Assembly: GCA_002724245.1 (NCBI GenBank) | Contig: PBOG01000090.1 | Coordinates: 1-57,815, forward strand | Length of the DNA: 57,815 nt | Direction: 5' to 3' | Origin: Planctomycetaceae bacterium | GTDB lineage: Bacteria > Planctomycetota > Planctomycetia > Pirellulales > Pirellulaceae | Shown here: positions 9,570 through 18,367 of the stretch, one piece after another | How the letters are laid out: each line of letters starts with the position of its first letter | Position numbering within the stretch: the stretch's first letter is position 1 | The notes under the pieces: generated by a model | Databases searched by the model: none | Seen by the model: only the letters and a program-made list of their open reading frames with translations | What the model was told of the DNA's origin: nothing | Program-made: the position numbers and the translations under genes

Positions 9570-10013
9570 ATGTTGAAAGGGATTTCACCTCTGTTAGGTC
9601 CAGACCTGCTGGCGACCCTCTGCCGAATGGGACATGGTGACGAGTTGGTTTTGGCCGATGCGCACTTTCCAGGGGAAAGTGCCGGTCCGTCTGTTCTGCG
9701 CCTTGATGGAGTTAGCATCGATCCTCTCCTGCACGCGATCCTGCCGCTTTTTGAGCTCGATAATTTTGTCGATGATGCGGTGGTGATGATGCAGGTGGTC
9801 GAGGGGGACATTGCTGATCCGACGGTTGGTTCGGGCTATCGTGAGCTACTTGATCGCTACGTCGCCAAACCGCCAGAAATTCAATTTCTGGAACGTTTTT
9901 CCTTCTATGAACGCGCCCGTCAGGCGTTCGCAGTCGTCATGACAGGTGATGTCCGCAAGTACGCCAATCTGATCTTGAAGAAAGGGGTAACACCTCCTGC
10001 CACCATCGGGTAA
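9570..10013 (+). CDS. fucU: L-fucose mutarotase (RbsD/FucU family)
   Basis: Interconverts alpha and beta anomers of L-fucose or a related sugar so that downstream enzymes get their preferred anomer. The start MLKGISPLLGPDLLATLCRMG and the motif GHGDELVLADAHFPG hold the family's catalytic His and Asp; a conserved FYERARQAF block lies near residue 115. The length of 147 aa is typical of FucU, and the ATG at 9570 fits the family N-terminus better than the frame's upstream extension. RbsD (ribose pyranase) is the alternative assignment. No fucose isomerase or kinase is adjacent; a fuconolactonase-like hydrolase lies 16 kb away. Confidence 0.88.
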   Translation: MLKGISPLLGPDLLATLCRMGHGDELVLADAHFPGESAGPSVLRLDGVSIDPLLHAILPLFELDNFVDDAVVMMQVVEGDIADPTVGSGYRELLDRYVAKPPEIQFLERFSFYERARQAFAVVMTGDVRKYANLILKKGVTPPATIG

Positions 10014-10136
10014 ATGCGGGCTTCATAGGCCCCCGAACCCTCTGGAACAGGCGTTTTGGGGCTGGAACAGCGCGGTCGCGTCTGTTACGATCGACGAGTT
10101 GAATCCGTGAGAGATGGGCAGACCAGGAAACGTGTG

Positions 10137-10916
10137 ATGAAGCAGGCCATTGCAGGAGTGACTCCGGCCGAGTCCGAAGAAACCACTATTATGGAAGTCT
10201 GGCCATCGGTTGCCCGTTATAGCGTAGCACGCGTGCTGGGCAGGTTGTTTGCCATTGACGCCGGAATCTACGTTTTCAAGATCGGGAACTTGATTGCCCT
10301 GGCTGCCATACCGGTCGGCCTCGCACTCTATTTTTTCCGATTACTGCCCAAGATTCGTAACTTGCCTGCGGTTCCCCACGGTAGCTTCTACAAGCTGACC
10401 AATCGCAGGGTGCTGGAGTTGCATAACGAATTCCACTTGGGTCCGGGTAGCCAGTTTCTGGGTACCCTGGCTGGATGTGGGGGTGCCGCTATTGGTGGCG
10501 TACTGCTTGGCATCCATTACTACCTCTTCGACGGGAGACTGATCCCTGGTGGCGATGTCAACTCCTCCTCACCGATTCTCAAATCGCCGATTTTCAGCTG
10601 GATGTTGATTGTGCTGGCGGTATTCCACGTGACTGCTGGCCTGGCCTTGCTGATTACCGTGTTGCGGAATCACTCGTTGCAGTTTTCTTACGGTACAGTA
10701 TGCAAGCCCCTCGACTTGAATCGCTTTGATGAGATTGAGATTGAACAACATGGGGGGCAGGAGTGGTATGACGCTGGTGACCTCGTTTTCAAGGAAGCGG
10801 GACACGAGACATTTCGTCTGCCGGGAATTGCTCGTCCTGAGGCGTTCAAGTCCACATGCATGAAAGCCCACATGGCCTATGTGGGCGTACAGAACGCTTT
10901 GCAGACTTCGTCGTAA
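10137..10916 (+). CDS. Membrane protein, possible bacterial PH-like domain
   Basis: The 259-aa product (start MKQAIAGVTPAESEETTIMEVWPSVARY) has hydrophobic segments near residues 50-65 (ALAAIPVGLALYFFRLL), 110-130 (a Gly-rich GTLAGCGGAAIGGVLLGIHY helix) and 150-175 (WMLIVLAVFHVTAGLALLI). Soluble stretches between and after them (FYKLTNRRVLELHNEF; FDEIEIEQHGGQEWYDAGDL) resemble the beta strands of bacterial PH-like domains. It appears to be a conserved planctomycete membrane protein of unknown role. The creatininase gene starts 111 bp downstream, so the three genes 10137-12637 may be co-transcribed. Confidence 0.65.
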   Translation: MKQAIAGVTPAESEETTIMEVWPSVARYSVARVLGRLFAIDAGIYVFKIGNLIALAAIPVGLALYFFRLLPKIRNLPAVPHGSFYKLTNRRVLELHNEFHLGPGSQFLGTLAGCGGAAIGGVLLGIHYYLFDGRLIPGGDVNSSSPILKSPIFSWMLIVLAVFHVTAGLALLITVLRNHSLQFSYGTVCKPLDLNRFDEIEIEQHGGQEWYDAGDLVFKEAGHETFRLPGIARPEAFKSTCMKAHMAYVGVQNALQTSS

Positions 10917-11027
10917 TGGATGGTCTTCCAGGGCTTGCTGTCTGACTTCAACTGTGGAGGGCCCGGTGCGGCAGCCAGACCCGTATGCTGCGCCCGCTTC
11001 ACCGAGGTGCTCCTGGAAAGGGTACCC

Positions 11028-11849
11028 ATGAGTGCCGCTGCCGAGTATCGCTATAACCGGTTGACCTGGCCTGAGATGAACGACGCCATCGCGTCGCAAA
11101 AATTGGTGATCTTGCCAACCGGGTCCACAGAGCAGCACGGACCCCACCTGCCATTGGACGTTGACCTCTTTCTCTGTGAGTCTGTCTGCCTGGAAGTGGG
11201 ACGGCGGGTGCCGGATAAAGTTCTGGTGTTGCCACCCGTTTCCTACGGACTGAATCTGCACCACATGGACTTTCCGGGGACGATTCACATCGAGCCAGAG
11301 ACATTCATTGCATTTTGCTTGAATATCACCAAGAGTGTGGCGTATCACGGGTTCGAAAAGATCTTGCTGGTCAATGGCCATGGTTCCAATCAACCGCTGA
11401 TCGATTTGATTGCGCGGAAAACCGTATTGGCTACGGATTCGCTCTGCTTTGCGACTGGGTATTTCCAGTTTCTGATGGAAGAGTTTGAAAAGGTACGGGA
11501 ATCCGACATTATTGCCCATGCAGACGAATTCGAAACTTCGCTTTATTTGCACCTTGCTGGTGACCGTGTCCGCATGGAACAGGCCGTCGCCGACAACGAT
11601 CGTCGTGGGACGTTTGTCAGCAGTGACAGTACGGGTGAGTTTCCGGTGCGGTTTAATGACCACTGGGGGCGCTGGACCCAGACTGGCATTCATGGCGACC
11701 CAACCAAGGCCACAGAGGAGAAGGGGCGTCGCATTTTTGAGGCTGCCGTGCAGGGCTTAGTCGAGTTAGTTGATGAATTGCGCGAATGGCCAGTGGAGCA
11801 ACGGGCCGACATGCATCGCCAACCAGTCCAGTCTCAAATTCGTTGGTAG
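11028..11849 (+). CDS. Creatininase family amidohydrolase
   Basis: Metal-dependent cyclic-amide hydrolase fold (creatininase, FAPy deformylase and mycofactocin MftE relatives). The 273-aa product has the metal-binding signature GSTEQHGPHLPLDVD near residue 35, with Glu, His and Asp ligands, then LVNGHGSNQ near residue 120 and HADEFETS near residue 160. The ATG at 11028 is preceded by GGAAAGG and places the motif at the usual distance from the N-terminus. Substrate is not determinable, since many family members are not creatininases. A PhyH dioxygenase gene begins 8 bp after its stop, so the two are almost certainly one operon. Confidence 0.88.
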   Translation: MSAAAEYRYNRLTWPEMNDAIASQKLVILPTGSTEQHGPHLPLDVDLFLCESVCLEVGRRVPDKVLVLPPVSYGLNLHHMDFPGTIHIEPETFIAFCLNITKSVAYHGFEKILLVNGHGSNQPLIDLIARKTVLATDSLCFATGYFQFLMEEFEKVRESDIIAHADEFETSLYLHLAGDRVRMEQAVADNDRRGTFVSSDSTGEFPVRFNDHWGRWTQTGIHGDPTKATEEKGRRIFEAAVQGLVELVDELREWPVEQRADMHRQPVQSQIRW

Positions 11850-11857
11850 AAATCGGC

Positions 11858-12637
11858 ATGGCCTTTCGTTCGATCCAGCAACGTGAACTCGATGAAGCGG
11901 GCTTTCTGGTTTTACCGGACTTCATGAGTTCGGCATTATTGGATCGTTTACGTGCACGCGTGGACCAGTTGTTGAGCCTTGAAGCGGATCGGGCAGGAAG
12001 CGAATTCAAGCAGGAACCCGGGTGTCGTCGATTAGCGAATTTGATTGAAAAGGGAACAGTTTTTCGAGAAGTCCTGGTGGAACCACGAATACTTGATCTG
12101 GTCTCATGCGTTTTGGGACGAGAATTCAAGTTGAGCAGCATGAATGCCAGATCTGCCAATCCGCATGGAAACAGACGGCAACCGTTGCACTGTGATATGA
12201 ACGCAGTTCGCGATGCGGCAGGGTATTGGGTTTGCAATACGGTCTGGATGTTGGATGACTTTACTGAGCTGAACGGGCCCATCCGAGCCGTACCCGGCTC
12301 ACATCGTTCAGGTCAATTACCCCAGGAGACAATTCCAGATCTATTTGCACCGCATCCCCAGGAGGTGTTACTGACGGGGTCGGCGGGAACCGTGGTCGTC
12401 ATGAACGCGCATCTATGGCACGGTGGTATCGAAAATCAGACAGCGTATCCGCGCCGCGCGGTTCACGGATTTTATTGTCGTAGAGACAAGCCACAGCAAC
12501 AGTATCAACGAGGATTACTTTCACCAGAAATCCAGGCCACACTCACGTCACCAATGCGAGAACTTCTGGCGCTGGATGATGCCATGAACGATGGGCTTAG
12601 CGCGGACGTTCCAGTACGAAGCGGTTTCCTGAAATAG
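11858..12637 (+). CDS. Phytanoyl-CoA dioxygenase (PhyH) family protein
   Basis: Predicted Fe(II)/2-oxoglutarate oxygenase. The 259-aa product has the HxD metal motif in LHCDMN near residue 110, a distal His in AHLWHGG near residue 185, and an Arg-rich segment PRRAVHGFYCRRD just after it that would bind 2-oxoglutarate. Start ATG 11858 (MAFRSIQQREL) lies 8 bp after the creatininase stop. Planctomycete genomes carry many PhyH paralogues, so the substrate cannot be inferred. With creatininase it may oxidise and open a small amide or ring compound, which is inference only. Confidence 0.87.
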   Translation: MAFRSIQQRELDEAGFLVLPDFMSSALLDRLRARVDQLLSLEADRAGSEFKQEPGCRRLANLIEKGTVFREVLVEPRILDLVSCVLGREFKLSSMNARSANPHGNRRQPLHCDMNAVRDAAGYWVCNTVWMLDDFTELNGPIRAVPGSHRSGQLPQETIPDLFAPHPQEVLLTGSAGTVVVMNAHLWHGGIENQTAYPRRAVHGFYCRRDKPQQQYQRGLLSPEIQATLTSPMRELLALDDAMNDGLSADVPVRSGFLK

Positions 12638-12676
12638 GTCACGATGGATTGCCTCGGTTGAGTGTCTGTTGTGGCA

Positions 12677-12706
12677 TGCTGGCGAGTGGGCCAGCAGACC
12701 GCGGTC
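12677..12706 (+). terminator. Hairpin and palindrome after the PhyH gene
   Basis: TGCTGGC (12677-12683) and GCCAGCA (12690-12696) form a perfect 7-bp stem with a 6-nt loop, directly followed by the 10-bp palindrome GACCGCGGTC (12697-12706). There is no T tract. It lies 40 nt after the PhyH stop and about 200 nt before the DUF1501 start. Confidence 0.35.
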
Positions 12707-12902
12707 GAGGGAAGTCTTCTTGAGATGCCGCGTGGCTGGCAACCCGTAGCCAGGTCGTACAGTTCAGCCCTTCATGGGGACTCTGTTGGCAGGGTTTGTC
12801 GGTTTCCGATGCGGTACGGACCGTGTATGCTCGTAGTTGTTGGGAGAAATCCGAGGGCAGGGGATAGAACTCTGTTCTTTCCGTATTGGAGGTGTGAGTG
12901 CT

Positions 12903-14363
12903 ATGAGCAGGTGCCCCGAGCCAGCTGCCTCGTTGTTTCGACGGGCCTTCCTCACACGATCGACGCTCGGCATCGGTAGTGCTGCGCTGGCGTCTTTGGT
13001 GCAGGATGATACTCCCTTGGCTGCAGCCGCCAATCGTTCCAGTACCAAACAGGCTGGGCACTGGTCGGGTGTCATCGATCCCCGCCATCACGCGCCTCGT
13101 GCCAAGCGAGTGATCTTTCTTTGCATGGCGGGTGGGCCATCCCACCTGGAGACCTTTGACCCCAAGCCCGACCTGACTGCCCTGCATGGTCAACCGATGC
13201 CGCGTTCTGTGACTGCCGAACAGCCGATTGCCCAATTGCAAGGTCAGGCATTGCGCTGTCTGGCACCCCAGTTTCGCTTTCTGCGCTCCGGGGTATCCGG
13301 ACAGCTGATTAGCGAAGTGCTGCCGAAGACTCGCACCATCGCCGATGAAATTTGTATTGTCCGATCGATGGTTACCGAAGCGATTAACCATGATCCGGCG
13401 CACACCTACATGAATACAGGATCCACGATTTCCGGCCGACCGAGTATGGGTTCCTGGGTGACCTATGGGTTGGGAAGTGAGAGCCGCGATTTGCCCGGTT
13501 TCGTCGTGCTCACGTCCCGCGGAGGTCGCAATCCACAGCCACTTTCCTCCCGGCAATGGCACAGTGGTTTTCTGCCGGGCCGGTTTCAAGGTGTTCCTTT
13601 TCAGACATTTGGGGATCCAGTCCACTATCTGGGAAACCCAGCCGGCGTAAACAGAGATCGCCAACGCGACGTGGTGGATGCCATCCAGGCTTTGAATGCA
13701 TTGGGAGGTTCACGGCAGGGTGACTCTGAGGCCATCACCCGTATCAATCAGTACGAAATGGCGTTTCGTATGCAGACGAGCGTTCCCCAGTTGCGAGACT
13801 TTTCAGACGAATCGAAGGCGACGCTGGATTTGTATGGTGCCCAGGAGCCAGATGGCTCATTTGCAGCGAATTGTCTGATGGCGCGGCGTTTAGCCGAACG
13901 TGGTGTTCGGTTTATCCAGCTGTATCATCGAGGCTGGGACCACCATAATGACCTCGTTCGTTTCATGAAGGTCTGTGCCGGTCATTGCGATCAGGCTTCT
14001 GCGGCGTTGATCACCGACTTGAAGCAACGCGGTATGCTGGATGACACGCTCGTAGTGTGGGGTGGGGAATTTGGCCGCACGCCGATGGCACAAACAAATA
14101 AGGGAGGCCCCGGCCGCGACCATCACATGCGTGCGTTTTCTGTTTGGTTGGCCGGTGGTGGAATTCGAGGTGGCCAGACCTACGGTGCGACCGATGATCT
14201 GGGGTATCACTCAGTAGACCAAGTGGTACATGTCAATGACTTGCATGCCACGATGTTGCATCTCCTCGGCGTCAATCATCAGCAATTGACCTATCGTTTC
14301 CAAGGTCGGGATTTTCGCCTGACAGATGTTGGCGGGCGAGTGGTGAAAGGTTTACTCGTCTAA
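12903..14363 (+). CDS. DUF1501 domain protein, Tat-exported
   Basis: Member of the large planctomycete DUF1501 family, related to the alkaline-phosphatase/sulfatase superfamily. The start at 12903 gives MSRCPEPAASLFRRAFLTRS and then a hydrophobic GIGSAALASL segment, a Tat-like signal. The body holds the family blocks FLCMAGGPSHLETFDPKP, a NHDPAHTYMNTGS segment, GWDHHNDL, VWGGEFGRTP and DLHATMLHLLG. At 486 aa it is full length. In planctomycetes these genes usually follow a DUF1549/DUF1553 cytochrome-like gene, which is absent here, so this copy stands alone. Biochemical role unproven. Confidence 0.92.
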   Translation: MSRCPEPAASLFRRAFLTRSTLGIGSAALASLVQDDTPLAAAANRSSTKQAGHWSGVIDPRHHAPRAKRVIFLCMAGGPSHLETFDPKPDLTALHGQPMPRSVTAEQPIAQLQGQALRCLAPQFRFLRSGVSGQLISEVLPKTRTIADEICIVRSMVTEAINHDPAHTYMNTGSTISGRPSMGSWVTYGLGSESRDLPGFVVLTSRGGRNPQPLSSRQWHSGFLPGRFQGVPFQTFGDPVHYLGNPAGVNRDRQRDVVDAIQALNALGGSRQGDSEAITRINQYEMAFRMQTSVPQLRDFSDESKATLDLYGAQEPDGSFAANCLMARRLAERGVRFIQLYHRGWDHHNDLVRFMKVCAGHCDQASAALITDLKQRGMLDDTLVVWGGEFGRTPMAQTNKGGPGRDHHMRAFSVWLAGGGIRGGQTYGATDDLGYHSVDQVVHVNDLHATMLHLLGVNHQQLTYRFQGRDFRLTDVGGRVVKGLLV

Positions 14364-14603
14364 GCGTGCTGGTCCCCAGGGTTTTGGCCACAAGGCAATT
14401 CTCGTTGCCTGGCGAGTCTGTCCAGGCAGGTAATCCGGTCCGGGATACCGGTAGTGTTGCCAGCCCCTGTGTTGAGCAGACAGCAAACGATCAGGTCAGT
14501 GTGCATCGCGAGCGGATGCGGTTGCCAGGTTCACCCCTACTGGCAAATTCCGAACAGTGTGGTCAGACGCGTTAGTGTGGCCAGATTGTTGTTGTGACCA
14601 GAT

Positions 14604-15602
14604 TCAGCCAGTTGCCCCTGATCCGTCTTCAGAATCCACCTCAATGACGGCTTTGATCAACCCCTCCTGCTGTGGGAGCGCAGGGAATTCGTCCGGGACG
14701 GCTGCCAACTCAAGACGGTGTGTGATCCAGGGCGCCGTATCAATACTTCCCTCTTCGATCATTTGAATAATACGTGGAAACGCGTTAGCGCTATTTCGAC
14801 TGGCTAGTAAAGTGATCTCCCGACGGTGGAAGAGCGGGTCGTCAATGGCGACTTTGTCGAGGATCAATCCGACAAAGACCAGTCGTCCTCCAGGCGCAAC
14901 TCGCTCGAGACTGGCCTCCATGCTTAGTTTGTTTCCTGTGGCATCGAACACGACATCGTCCAGGTGTTCATCCGGTTCACTGAGAACCTCGATGCCAAGA
15001 TCGGCAACAAATTGCCTTCGTTGTGGGCTCACGTCGAGTACCCGGACGTGAACGCCGGCAGCCCGGGCGAATTGGATCACGGACAGCCCGATCGGTCCTG
15101 CTCCGATCACCAACACGGAATCCTGGTTCTGTAACGCAGCCCGTTCGACCGCATGAAAACCGATCCCCAGTGTTTCCACCAGTGCCAGTTGGTCGAGTGA
15201 CAAGGTCGTTGACTTGTGTAACAGATGCACGGGCGCTGTGATGTAGGGTTGCATGCCTCCATCGGTGTGTACTCCCAGTACCTTGAGATCAGTACAACAG
15301 TTCGTTTTGCCTTGGTGACAAGCCGTACAGGAACCGCATGAGAGGTACGGTTCCAAGGCGCAGTGATCTCCCGCAGCCAGCCCTAATTGGTTCTCCGGTA
15401 TTTCCACGATTTCGACCCCGAGCTCGTGACCCAGTACACGCGGATATTCGAAGTAGGGCTGTCGTCCGGCAAAGGCGTGTAGATCAGTTCCACAGACTCC
15501 GATCCGATGTACCCGGACAATGGCCTGGTTTTCACCTGGTTGCGGTACTGCGGTGTCTCGACAGAGGAATTCTCCGGGCTGCTTAAGCACGATTTGTCGC
15601 AT
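14604..15602 (-). CDS. Zinc-dependent alcohol dehydrogenase
   Basis: Medium-chain dehydrogenase/reductase oxidising a polyol or sugar alcohol/acid with NAD(P). The 332-aa product has catalytic zinc ligands in GVCGTDLHAF and GHE, structural zinc cysteines in CGSCTACHQGKTNCC, and the Rossmann motif VIGAGPIGLSVIQFA. The start MRQIVLKQPGEF at 15602 matches family N-termini. It follows the tagaturonate epimerase gene by 77 bp on the same strand, which suggests a sugar-acid substrate such as a tagaturonate or fructuronate reductase role; that is inference from context only. Confidence 0.88.
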   Translation of the reverse strand: MRQIVLKQPGEFLCRDTAVPQPGENQAIVRVHRIGVCGTDLHAFAGRQPYFEYPRVLGHELGVEIVEIPENQLGLAAGDHCALEPYLSCGSCTACHQGKTNCCTDLKVLGVHTDGGMQPYITAPVHLLHKSTTLSLDQLALVETLGIGFHAVERAALQNQDSVLVIGAGPIGLSVIQFARAAGVHVRVLDVSPQRRQFVADLGIEVLSEPDEHLDDVVFDATGNKLSMEASLERVAPGGRLVFVGLILDKVAIDDPLFHRREITLLASRNSANAFPRIIQMIEEGSIDTAPWITHRLELAAVPDEFPALPQQEGLIKAVIEVDSEDGSGATG

Positions 15603-15679
15603 TGTGATACTACCCGTGACGAAGGAAATGCGGACACCTGGTTGCGCGAGGGAACCTCGCGTCAGTAGAGAATGTGAAA

Positions 15680-16930
15680 TCAACAACCAGCGGCTAGTGG
15701 CTCAAGATGTTTTTGGAAGTGTTCGGAGAGGATTTCGCAATGGGTTTCAGGATGCATTCGAAGATGTTCGTGAAGCGCGGGTCCCAGCTCGGTGTGGTTC
15801 AATACCGAACCGAAACTAACGTGAAGGATTTGACGGCCGTCATTACGGTCCAAGTAGGCTGTTTCCAGGTCGCGGTCTGACACGCTGTCGGGGTCCGGAG
15901 CCGCTGCCAGTTGGGCGGAGACGTGGTAGGTGGCACGGTCGGTATCGAACCGCGTTCGTGAGAACCGGACCATCTCACGGAACAGTCGGATATCGTGTCG
16001 CGCGGTTACCCGCAGGGCTTCCAGGTAACTTGTACCCGCCGTTTTGACATGAAACAGGCCTTGTGTGATTCGTGCAAAGTCTTCGTAGATTGAAAGCTTG
16101 TCGGAACCTGAATGAAGACTCAGTTTATAAGGTCCTAAGTGTTGCGCGATCGTCGCGTGTTCTTGCAAACTGTGTGAGAATGCTGTCCGGTCGCCCTTGA
16201 AGTCGATACCTTTTTCGAAATCGCCAACGTAGCGAGGGGCGAGGCTAACCAGCTTGATGCCTGCGTGGAGGCATTGTTCTGCAATGATAAAATGTTCAGC
16301 CGGAGTCGTAGGTTGGGGTGTTTCATCAACACTGAGTTCGATTTCGAAGCTCTTGCCCAGCGCGTTCATCGCTGATTCGATTTCGCGGGACATGGCGATT
16401 GTGTGTGCGACGGCTCGACCGTACTTGATTAACGCTCGGTGGACCGTGACTCGATCGAATTCGATCATCACCCCGTCGGCAAGTGTGATATCCCGTCCCT
16501 GATACTGTTTGACCCAGTTCAATTCGTGATGCTCGTCATCCAGCTTGGAATCCAGATCGCTTTCACCGTAGCTGTCTGCGAGTGGATCCACGTAGTCCGA
16601 GGGATCGATTGTGAAGAAGACAAAGCCAGCTGCTACAGTTTGCTTGACATCGGATGTCGTCTTTAGATGATCCGCATCGGCGCACCAACGTTCTGGAAAA
16701 CGCTCTTTTTCCAGAACCGCTTGCACATCACCAATGACCATTTCTGGTGATCGAGAGGTACGCTGCATTTCACGAATTGACTGTTGGGCAAAAATGGGCT
16801 GGATCCCATGCCCACTTGATTTCCAGGCGGTGAGGTGGCCGGGAGTTGCCAGACCCAGGCGATCGCCAAAGCCGAAGCTAGGAGCTAATCCCAGGGGTTC
16901 TGGAGGTCGCACACCGAGAGGCTTTTCCAT
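15680..16930 (-). CDS. uxaE: Tagaturonate epimerase family protein (UxaE-like)
   Basis: Predicted to epimerise D-tagaturonate and D-fructuronate, linking galacturonate and glucuronate catabolism. UxaE was first described in Thermotoga. The 416-aa product matches my memory of the family in length and in blocks such as GVRPPEPLGLAPSFGFGDRL at the N-terminus, GFVFFTIDPSDYVDP, a 'YKLSLHSGSDKLSIY' segment and AGTSYLEALR. The frame runs 42 codons upstream, but ATG 16930 begins the conserved part. A Zn alcohol dehydrogenase follows 77 bp downstream and could reduce the ketouronate. No uronate isomerase or KdgK/KdgA gene is in the window. Confidence 0.8.
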   Translation of the reverse strand: MEKPLGVRPPEPLGLAPSFGFGDRLGLATPGHLTAWKSSGHGIQPIFAQQSIREMQRTSRSPEMVIGDVQAVLEKERFPERWCADADHLKTTSDVKQTVAAGFVFFTIDPSDYVDPLADSYGESDLDSKLDDEHHELNWVKQYQGRDITLADGVMIEFDRVTVHRALIKYGRAVAHTIAMSREIESAMNALGKSFEIELSVDETPQPTTPAEHFIIAEQCLHAGIKLVSLAPRYVGDFEKGIDFKGDRTAFSHSLQEHATIAQHLGPYKLSLHSGSDKLSIYEDFARITQGLFHVKTAGTSYLEALRVTARHDIRLFREMVRFSRTRFDTDRATYHVSAQLAAAPDPDSVSDRDLETAYLDRNDGRQILHVSFGSVLNHTELGPALHEHLRMHPETHCEILSEHFQKHLEPLAAGC

Positions 16931-17137
16931 ACCAGGATTTCTTTGTTGTGAGTTCAAGGCAACAAAAAAGGGCGAGAGCGTATTGCTCAGGAGTGTACGT
17001 GCATGGTGGAAGACGTGACACTCACAGGGTTGTAACTTGTACTGGCCAACTTGCAAGCCGCCTGGTACTCGAGGTGGAGTATCCGCGGTCGTAGTTTGAC
17101 TGCCGATTGAATGACGGTTGTCGTGCGATCGACTGCT

Positions 17138-18112
17138 TCACGCACGCTCAAACGGAAAGGCCAGCACCTCATCGATTCTGGTGGAGTTGCTGGCCAGCAT
17201 GACTAGCCGATCAAATCCGAGGGCGACGCCACAGCTATCAGGAAGCCCGTGATCCATCGCTTGCAAGAGCAGGTTTTCTTCCGGGAGTAAGGGGTTGCCA
17301 TCTGCCTGGCGAAGCAGGTTGGTAGTGCGAATTCGCTCACGTAATTCAACGGGGTCACACAGCTCATGATAGCCATTGGCCAGTTCGATACCCTTGAGAT
17401 AGAGCTCAAATCGCACGGCGACTGGTGGATCATCCGGACGCAACCGCGCTAAGGCAGCTTGTCCGGCTGGATAGTCAAAAAGAATCGTGGGACGGGTGTG
17501 GCCAAGTTGAGGTTCCACAAATTCGGTCAGCAGCAAATTCAGCCATTCGTCACGATCTTCATCCAGAGATTCAGGAATTTCTAATTTCCGTTGCCTGGCC
17601 ACCTGGCACAGTTCTGACAAATTTGCAGTATGCGGGTCCAGACCCACATGTTTACGAAAGGCATCCCGGTAACTGATTCGTTCAGCCGGTTCCTGGCCGA
17701 GCGTAAATTCGACCAGTTCTGACAACGTGCTCATGGCCTGATTCGGCGTATCATCAGTTCGATACCACTCCACGATGGTAAACTCAGGGTTGTGAAGCGG
17801 ACCGCGTTCACCGGACCGGAATGCTTTGGCAATTTGATAGATCGCAGTGGCGCCAGCCGACAGTAGCCTTTTCATGCTGAATTCGGGCGAGGTTTGCAGC
17901 CATCGCGTCGGTGCGCCGGGCGTGGGCATTTTAACCATCAGTGGATCGATATAGCGATCGACAACGGTGTCGACAGACAACAGTGGGGTTTCCACTTCCA
18001 GAAAGTCTCGCTGGTCGAAGAAGCAGCGCAACATTGTTAGCAGCTGCGCCCGCAGTCGGAGAAGTTCCCAGGTGGCAGTCGGCTGGAAGCGAGGCTGATC
18101 GTGTTCGGGCAT
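17138..18112 (-). CDS. epmA: EF-P lysine aminoacylase EpmA (GenX/PoxA)
   Basis: Class II lysyl-tRNA-synthetase paralogue that ligates (beta-)lysine to elongation factor P. It lacks the anticodon-binding domain: 324 aa against about 500 for LysRS. Motif 2 is seen as AFRSGERGPLHNPEFTIVEW (residues about 97-116) and motif 3 as GVALGFDRLVML near the C-terminus; 'LQTSPEFSMKRLL' and 'GIELANGYHELCDP' are typical of EpmA. The ATG at 18112 (MPEHDQP) is preferred; one at 18133 is possible. Neither efp nor epmB is adjacent. The MBL-hydrolase gene lies upstream on the same strand. Confidence 0.9.
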   Translation of the reverse strand: MPEHDQPRFQPTATWELLRLRAQLLTMLRCFFDQRDFLEVETPLLSVDTVVDRYIDPLMVKMPTPGAPTRWLQTSPEFSMKRLLSAGATAIYQIAKAFRSGERGPLHNPEFTIVEWYRTDDTPNQAMSTLSELVEFTLGQEPAERISYRDAFRKHVGLDPHTANLSELCQVARQRKLEIPESLDEDRDEWLNLLLTEFVEPQLGHTRPTILFDYPAGQAALARLRPDDPPVAVRFELYLKGIELANGYHELCDPVELRERIRTTNLLRQADGNPLLPEENLLLQAMDHGLPDSCGVALGFDRLVMLASNSTRIDEVLAFPFERA

Positions 18113-18367
18113 GGCGCAACTTCTGGTAAACAACGAACCGGCGGTTAACCAGGATTCCTTTACTTGTTATGTCCGGGAAATGCCACGTTGATGTGGTGTC
18201 ACGTGGTCAACGACGTTTGCATCTGGAAACCGTGCCGTGCTTTTCTCGAGTTCAAGATTATCTTGACGCAAAGCAATTTCAGCGATTGCGTGATTCTGCA
18301 ATACGGTTGATTGATGCTACCCGTGTGCCAGGTAGTTGTCTGTCTCGAGTTTGTGTGTTCTGAGAAT

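Noticed and set aside
10569-11693. Long minus-strand frame of 374 codons
   Set aside because: It is antisense to the membrane protein and creatininase genes, both with clear features, and its product has no motif.
12639-13664. Long minus-strand frame of 341 codons
   Set aside because: Antisense to the DUF1501 gene with conserved motifs; no protein-like signature.
14393-14427. Overlapping short hairpins after the DUF1501 gene (AGGCAA/TTGCCT and GCCTGG/CCAGGC)
   Set aside because: Only 6-bp stems, mutually exclusive and without a T tract; not distinguishable from chance.
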